A stretch of DNA of 40,685 bases from Planctomycetota bacterium (GTDB lineage: Bacteria > Planctomycetota > Planctomycetia > Pirellulales > Pirellulaceae): the NCBI GenBank assembly GCA_963205385.1, contig CAUJKE010000219.1, positions 1 through 40,685 on the forward strand, written 5' to 3'. Below the pieces are notes generated by a model that did no database searches, was not told where the DNA came from, and saw only the letters and a list, made by a program, of their open reading frames with translations. Of the stretch, positions 36,525-40,685 are shown one piece after another; position 1 is the first letter of the stretch, and every line of letters starts with the position of its first letter. The translations under genes were made by a program, and so were the position numbers.

Positions 36525-36679
36525 GATCCTCGCCGTCCCTCCCCCACGACCCCTTCGGGCTCGTCCCGATGGTGAGCGAGTCCCCGAGCTAATCATCGCG
36601 GCAGCGGTTGGCCAGGGCGTTTACGCCCCTTCTCCGCGCAGCGGTCTTAGGCCCGTGCTTGAGCACGGGTGCGGCCGGA

Positions 36680-37780
36680 TTACAGCAGGTTTCGGTAGAA
36701 GTCGGCGTGGCGGGCGACCATTTGCTCGACGCTGAAATCGCGCTCGATGCGCTCCCGTCCGGCGGCGCCGAGTCGCGCGGCCAGCGCGGGGTCGTTGAGC
36801 AGCGTCTGTATCTTGCGGGCCAGGTTCGCGCGATCGCCGACTTTGACGAGCAAACCGGTCTCGTGCGGGACGACGAGCTCCCGGTTGCCGGGGATGTCGG
36901 TCGCGACCACGGGGAGCCCGGCGGCCATCGCTTCCAGAATGGCGTTGGACTGCCCTTCGTAACCGCTGCCCATCCATAGCGCGTACAAGTGAGGCAGAAA
37001 GCGCGGCACGTCCGGCCGCTCGCCTAAAAACCGGATGATGGAGGCCGAGCCCACTTGGCGCGCGTAGCGCTCCAACCGCCAGCGCTGGGGCCCGTCTCCC
37101 AATATCAGCACGCGCACATCATCACGGGCGACGCGCAACAGTTCGGCCCCCCACACCAAATCCTTGACGCGCTTTTGCGGCCACAGACGACCCACGACGC
37201 CGATCCAGCGGGCATCGACCGGCAGATCGAGTTCTTGGGCCAGCGCTGCGCGGGGATTATCCGCCGGGGGTATAAACGGCGGCACGCCGTTGGGGATCAC
37301 GACAAACTTCTCGCGATCAATCCCATGCTCGGCATAGAAATCCGCGACCGCGGCGCTGTTGGTGACGATCCGCTCCGTCCGCTTGGCCAAACGGCGATCG
37401 ATGGCGAACTCGTACCAGACCTTCCAGCGGTCGACGCAGCGCTCGCCGGCGACGAGATGCTTCACCCCGGCGGCAAGGGCTGCCTGACGACCATAGGAGT
37501 TCGCAGCGAAGAGCCACGTGTGCACAATCTCGGGACGCAAGTCGCTAATGAAGCGCTTCAGCCGCCAGTACGCAGGCGGATCGAACTTCCACGATTTGCC
37601 GATGATCGTCACCGGCACGCCGGCGGCCGCGAGATGTGCTTCCCACGGACCGCCCCGCGTGAGACACGCGACGTGCACGTCGAAATCGCTCTGTTGCGCC
37701 AAACCAGCGGCCAGGAGCGACAATTGTTTTTCGGCCCCGCCACGATCGAGCGTGGGAATGATCAACAGCAAACGGGGCAT
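36680..37780 (-). CDS. GT4-family glycosyltransferase
   Basis: The enzyme transfers a sugar from a nucleotide donor to a glycan or lipid and retains the anomeric configuration. It has 366 residues, the usual two Rossmann halves. The N-terminal half starts MPRLLLIIPTLDRGGAEKQL, where the Gly-Gly-Ala-Glu loop is typical of GT4. The C-terminal half has VVGRLWPQKRVKDLVWGAEL, and the donor-binding E-x7-E motif lies in GYEGQSNAILEAMAAGLP. The acceptor is unknown, but GDP-rhamnose made by gmd/rmd is a possible donor in this genome. The gene is followed by the repeat cluster after 6 bases. Confidence 0.92.
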   Translation of the reverse strand: MPRLLLIIPTLDRGGAEKQLSLLAAGLAQQSDFDVHVACLTRGGPWEAHLAAAGVPVTIIGKSWKFDPPAYWRLKRFISDLRPEIVHTWLFAANSYGRQAALAAGVKHLVAGERCVDRWKVWYEFAIDRRLAKRTERIVTNSAAVADFYAEHGIDREKFVVIPNGVPPFIPPADNPRAALAQELDLPVDARWIGVVGRLWPQKRVKDLVWGAELLRVARDDVRVLILGDGPQRWRLERYARQVGSASIIRFLGERPDVPRFLPHLYALWMGSGYEGQSNAILEAMAAGLPVVATDIPGNRELVVPHETGLLVKVGDRANLARKIQTLLNDPALAARLGAAGRERIERDFSVEQMVARHADFYRNLL

Positions 37781-37867
37781 ACAGTCTCACGGCAGCGGGA
37801 AGGGAACCAGTGCGCTGGGGCGCGATCGAAGTCTTGGTGACTTCGGCGACCGTCTCGGCGACTTCGA

Positions 37868-38368
37868 TTATTTTTCGTTGGCGGCGTCAGGCTTCAGCTT
37901 CTCGACTTTGCCGTACAAATGTCCGCCGTGTTCGCCATGTTGCCACCAGCCGGCGTAGTTGTCGCGGTAGATCACGACGCGGGCGGAAAATGTTCCCATG
38001 CCGGGAATGGTGAAATCGGTCAGCGTAATCACAGGCGTATCGCCGGCCCATTTGACTTCCAGCGGCAGCGGCAGGGTGACATCTTTATCACCATACTTGA
38101 TGCGGGCCTTGAAGAGCCAGAAGTCCCCTTCTTTCAGCTTGGACACGCTGGCGATGGTGTATTCTTCCTGGGCGGCCGGCTCGTCTTCTTTGCCGAACAC
38201 CGTGAAGCGACCAACGAGTTTCGACCCGCTGAGCGACTCCGCGAACTGCTTGTTCAGCGTTTCCTGGTCAGGCACTTTCACCGGCTTCGCCTGTGGGGCA
38301 GCGTCTTGTCCCCAAGCAACCGTCGAGCACCCCAGCACGAGGCAGCTAACTAAAATCCAGCGTTTCAT
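37868..38368 (-). CDS. Small secreted protein of unknown function
   Basis: The protein has 166 residues from the ATG at 38368, with GGGAG upstream. A clear signal peptide (WILVSCLVLGCSTVAWG) is followed by a charged segment and a beta-rich domain (about 45-155) with FKARIKYGDKDVTLPLPLEV and TLTDFTIPGMGTFSARVVIY. The late YAGWWQHGEHGGHLYGKVEKL has Trp and His pairs that could bind metal or sugar. This type is common in planctomycetes but I know no function. It lies between the glycosyltransferase and an isomerase, all on the minus strand with separate gaps, so it is not certainly an operon. Confidence 0.7.
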   Translation of the reverse strand: MKRWILVSCLVLGCSTVAWGQDAAPQAKPVKVPDQETLNKQFAESLSGSKLVGRFTVFGKEDEPAAQEEYTIASVSKLKEGDFWLFKARIKYGDKDVTLPLPLEVKWAGDTPVITLTDFTIPGMGTFSARVVIYRDNYAGWWQHGEHGGHLYGKVEKLKPDAANEK

Positions 38369-38443
38369 CGTCGGGTCTCCCAAGAGGTGAGCGGGTTCAT
38401 CAATCCTAAGCACTTAGCGGCGGACAGCCTTTTTGTACCACAT

Positions 38444-39226
38444 TCAAATCGCGCGCAGGTACTGCACCGCCTGGGCGATTTCAAATTGCGGATCCTGGGC
38501 GTTGTCACGTTCGATGGTGAAATAGCCGCGATACTGTTGCTCTTCGAGCACGCTTAGCATCTGGGGGAAGTCGACCGAACCGCGACCGAGCGGCACTTCG
38601 ACGCCGCGGCCTTGCGCCAAGTCGCGGACGCCGTCCTTGGCATGCACGTGGAGCACATGCGGGGCCAAACACTCAATCGCAGCGGTGGGATCGTAATTGT
38701 TAATCACCAGGTTACCGGGGTCGAAGTTCACGCCGATCGCGCCCAGCGGCAGCGCGGTGATGAGTTTCAGGAGCTGATCGCCGCTTTCGGCGCCGGTCTC
38801 CGCGGCGAGCGTGGCGCCGACATGTTGGCCATAGCGGCCGAGTTCACTCAACGTATCGACAAGCAACCCCCATTCGCGCGACGCCGAATCTTCTGGAATG
38901 CCGCCGAGGGAGTTGATGACCACCGGCGCGCCCAAGTCAAACGCGAGCTTCATCGCGTGCCGCGTGGCTTCGACGCGGAGATCGAGGTCTTCGAGTTCGC
39001 TGTAGCCCCGGCGGGTGCGAAAGCCGACAGCGCAGACCCGCAAATTCAGATCATCCAGCATCTTCCGCACTTGCCGCGCGGCGGTGCGGGTCATGTCGGC
39101 CGGTTTCAGCTCGTTGCGGCCGTCAATTTCCACCGCGTCGGCCCCCAAGCGGGCTGCGGTGAGCAAGGCTTGCTTAAACGGCTGTCGCAGGCTTGCCGTT
39201 TGAATGCCAACTTTGATTTGGAGCAC
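38444..39226 (-). CDS. Sugar phosphate isomerase/epimerase (xylose isomerase-like TIM barrel)
   Basis: This is a metal-dependent TIM-barrel enzyme of the AP-endonuclease-2/xylose-isomerase-like family that probably isomerises or epimerises a sugar or inositol. It has 260 residues from a GTG at 39226, set by AAGGA 7 bases upstream. Likely metal ligands are Glu in LAAETGAESGD, Asp in GVNFDPGNLV, His in HVLHVHAKD and Glu in YFTIERDN. It is divergent from the secreted hydrolase-like gene, with 53 bases between the starts, so the two may share control and act on one carbohydrate. The substrate is unknown. Confidence 0.88.
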   Translation of the reverse strand: MLQIKVGIQTASLRQPFKQALLTAARLGADAVEIDGRNELKPADMTRTAARQVRKMLDDLNLRVCAVGFRTRRGYSELEDLDLRVEATRHAMKLAFDLGAPVVINSLGGIPEDSASREWGLLVDTLSELGRYGQHVGATLAAETGAESGDQLLKLITALPLGAIGVNFDPGNLVINNYDPTAAIECLAPHVLHVHAKDGVRDLAQGRGVEVPLGRGSVDFPQMLSVLEEQQYRGYFTIERDNAQDPQFEIAQAVQYLRAI

Positions 39227-39279
39227 GAATCGATCCTTCCGTGACCTGAGGAACGCTGCCGCGCTGGGCGGCACTTGCC

Positions 39280-40685
39280 ATGAACTTTGTTTTGGTTCTC
39301 GCTATTTTAACCGCGCCGCTCGCCGCCGATGAGCCCCAAGGGACGACGGTGGAGGTGTTTCGCTGCAATTTTGATGAAGCCGCCGACCAGAACTTCGACG
39401 CCTGGCCAGACGGGTGGGCGCGCCGCCGCGCGTCTGGCTACCCGCTGTTTCTACCGATTCGCATCGTTTCCGTCGCTGCCGATGCGAACACCGCTGACAC
39501 AGCATCGACTCCATCGCGTGCGCTAAGATTGACGCTCGATGGGGGCGCGGCCGCGATTTACAGCCCCCGCGTGCCGATCAGCCCGTTATTCAGCTACCGC
39601 CTGACGGGCGAACTTAGAACGCAAGGTCTGGCCGCCGATGTGGCCTATTACTCGCTGACCTTCTTTGATGCCGATGGGCGCGTGCTCGAAACGCACCAAT
39701 CCCCCGCGCTCACCCGGCAAGACAACTGGGCTCCCGCGACGATTGGCCCGATTTTGCCAGCGAGCACGGACGCCTACACGGTCGCGATTGGCCTGCACTT
39801 GCACCCCCGCGAACCGCTGTTGCAGGACTTGGAAGGGCATGCGGAGTTTCGTTCGATTGGGCTCGAAAGGTTGCCGCGCGTGCAACTAGCGGCCAATCAG
39901 CCGACCCATTTTTTCACATCGCCGGAAAATATCGAAGTAACCTGCGATGTGTCCGGCGTGTTAACGCCTGATCCGCTCGTGACCTTCACGCTGGAAGACA
40001 TCCAAGGCCGGGCGCTAGCGACGGAGCAAGTGACGCTCTCCCCGAAGAAACTCGTGACCGATCACACGTTGTTGCCTGCGGTGCGCGATGCGCGGCGCGC
40101 CGGGGTCGAACAACCGCTCGCAGCCGGTGCGACGGACCTGGCGACTCCCCAGGCGCCAGAAACGGTGCGCGGCTTCGCGGGCGAGGCGAAATGGAAGTTG
40201 CCACTGACCGACTACGGCTTCTATCGCGTCCGCGCCGTGCTTGCGGACGGCGGCGCCGCGACTGTCCAGCGGCGGATTAGCCTGGCCGTGGCGCGGCCGT
40301 TGCAAGCTGCGGACGACGGGGAGTTTGGCTGGTCACTGCCGCAAGCAGACACGACGCTCTCGCTCAACCAACTGGTTCCGCTGCTCGGTGACGTCGGCCT
40401 GCACTGGTTGAAGTTCCCGATGTGGTTTGCCCACGATGACTTGGAGCGCTCCGAACGCCTGGCGTGGTTTACCGAGCGCATTTCCGCGCATGGCATCAAC
40501 CTGATCGGTGTGCTCGATCAACCCCCGCCGACCGTGCGTCAAACACTGGGGGCTGCCGACAAGTTGCCGATTGCGACGGTCTTCGCCGAAGCGCCGCTGT
40601 GGAAGCCGGCGGTCGATCCGGTCATGATGCGGCTCACGCTCAAGGTGCAGTGGTGGCAACTTGGCGGCGACGACGATTTGAGTTT
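39280..40685 (+). CDS. Secreted glycoside hydrolase-like protein (3' partial)
   Basis: The frame is open from the ATG at 39280 to the end of the window, 468 residues with no stop. A short signal peptide (NFVLVLAILTAPLAA) comes first. The N-terminal 210 residues look like a beta-sandwich carbohydrate-binding domain (VEVFRCNFDEAADQNFDAWP, then SPRVPISPLFSYRLTGELR). A second beta domain follows to about 350. From about residue 360 a barrel-like start appears: LLGDVGLHWLKFPMWFAHDD, then HGINLIGVLDQPPPT, in the style of GH39-like or GH5-like enzymes. No catalytic acids can be assigned before the sequence ends. The family name is therefore provisional, but a secreted glycan-active enzyme is likely. 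Confidence 0.75.
   Translation, partial: MNFVLVLAILTAPLAADEPQGTTVEVFRCNFDEAADQNFDAWPDGWARRRASGYPLFLPIRIVSVAADANTADTASTPSRALRLTLDGGAAAIYSPRVPISPLFSYRLTGELRTQGLAADVAYYSLTFFDADGRVLETHQSPALTRQDNWAPATIGPILPASTDAYTVAIGLHLHPREPLLQDLEGHAEFRSIGLERLPRVQLAANQPTHFFTSPENIEVTCDVSGVLTPDPLVTFTLEDIQGRALATEQVTLSPKKLVTDHTLLPAVRDARRAGVEQPLAAGATDLATPQAPETVRGFAGEAKWKLPLTDYGFYRVRAVLADGGAATVQRRISLAVARPLQAADDGEFGWSLPQADTTLSLNQLVPLLGDVGLHWLKFPMWFAHDDLERSERLAWFTERISAHGINLIGVLDQPPPTVRQTLGAADKLPIATVFAEAPLWKPAVDPVMMRLTLKVQWWQLGGDDDLS

Larger units (their letters stand above)
35822..36673. repeat. Large palindromic repeat cluster (three-hairpin units, both orientations)
   Basis: The cluster starts with CCTGGATTACTCA (35822-35834), one base different from the terminal repeat of the element at 20290. 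It holds about six units or parts of units built as hairpin-CTTCTC-hairpin-TTAGG-hairpin: 35884-35946 (decayed, inverted), 36109-36164, 36194 onward, 36277-36294 (inverted hairpin), 36324-36384 (inverted) and 36614-36669. Three copies of CCATCGGG-CTCGT-CCCGATGG-type hairpins occur near 36049, 36485 and 36548. It is non-coding, with no matching right-hand terminal repeat, and ends 6 bases before the stop codon of the glycosyltransferase. Confidence 0.75.

Noticed and set aside
35822..36673. CRISPR array
   Set aside because: Repeats are of unequal length, in both orientations, hairpin-based and without regular spacers. No cas gene is present.

Overview
The window looks like chromosomal DNA of a planctomycete, most likely from the Pirellulales. 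This is inference from gene content and style, not from a database search. The evidence is high-GC coding DNA, a GyrA with a long acidic insert in its C-terminal propeller, an anti-sigma-like membrane protein, many small secreted proteins of unknown family, sigma-54 machinery, and arrays of intergenic palindromic repeats. Most genes are ordinary housekeeping or metabolic genes, and the accessory interest lies between them.

Layout. 1-3651: a caa3-type cytochrome c oxidase operon, coxB (5' end outside the window)-coxA-coxC-coxD. 3753-5860: a HAD phosphatase and 6-phosphogluconate dehydrogenase. 5962-11038: a near-perfect sigma-54 promoter, a small helical protein coupled to a Kup potassium transporter, then a membrane histidine kinase and an NtrC-type sigma-54 activator with overlapping stop and start codons. 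11039-12621: a lower-GC island with a wrbA flavodoxin gene on the minus strand, flanked by integron attC-like sequences. 12498-17583: gyrA with a promoter and leader hairpin, then gmd and a GDP-4-keto-6-deoxymannose reductase, which together would make GDP-rhamnose. 17663-19965 (minus): a pyruvate/indolepyruvate-type decarboxylase and a small membrane protein.

19990-20763 is gene-free and holds tandem repeats plus a 474-bp palindrome-rich element with perfect 13-bp inverted ends. 20903-23862: a zinc-ribbon protein facing an ECF sigma factor, its membrane anti-sigma partner and a secreted helical protein with a Gly/Pro-rich tail. 23870-26068: the molybdate transporter modABC. 26227-28812: a YihY/BrkB membrane protein, a repeat-bearing spacer and a secreted, membrane-anchored protein.

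28828-33526 (minus) is the replication/translation cluster rplY-pth-rpsF-ssb-rplI-dnaB. It has strong hairpins between genes and no rpsR. 33882-34214 is an orphan groES, divergent from that cluster. 34230-35582 (minus) is a membrane protein with an anti-sigma-like N-terminus and a carboxypeptidase-regulatory-like C-terminus. 35822-36673 is a second, larger palindromic repeat cluster related to the first. 36680-39226 (minus): a GT4 glycosyltransferase, a secreted protein and a TIM-barrel sugar isomerase. From 39280 a secreted glycoside-hydrolase-like gene reads off the right end of the window.

The most interesting signals are the three-hairpin repeat family with covarying stems, the sigma-54 promoter on the kup operon next to a sigma-54 activator, the possible integron-cassette origin of wrbA, and the rplI-dnaB hairpin whose non-Watson-Crick pairs are wobble-compatible only on the transcribed strand. 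No tRNA, rRNA or CRISPR array was seen.
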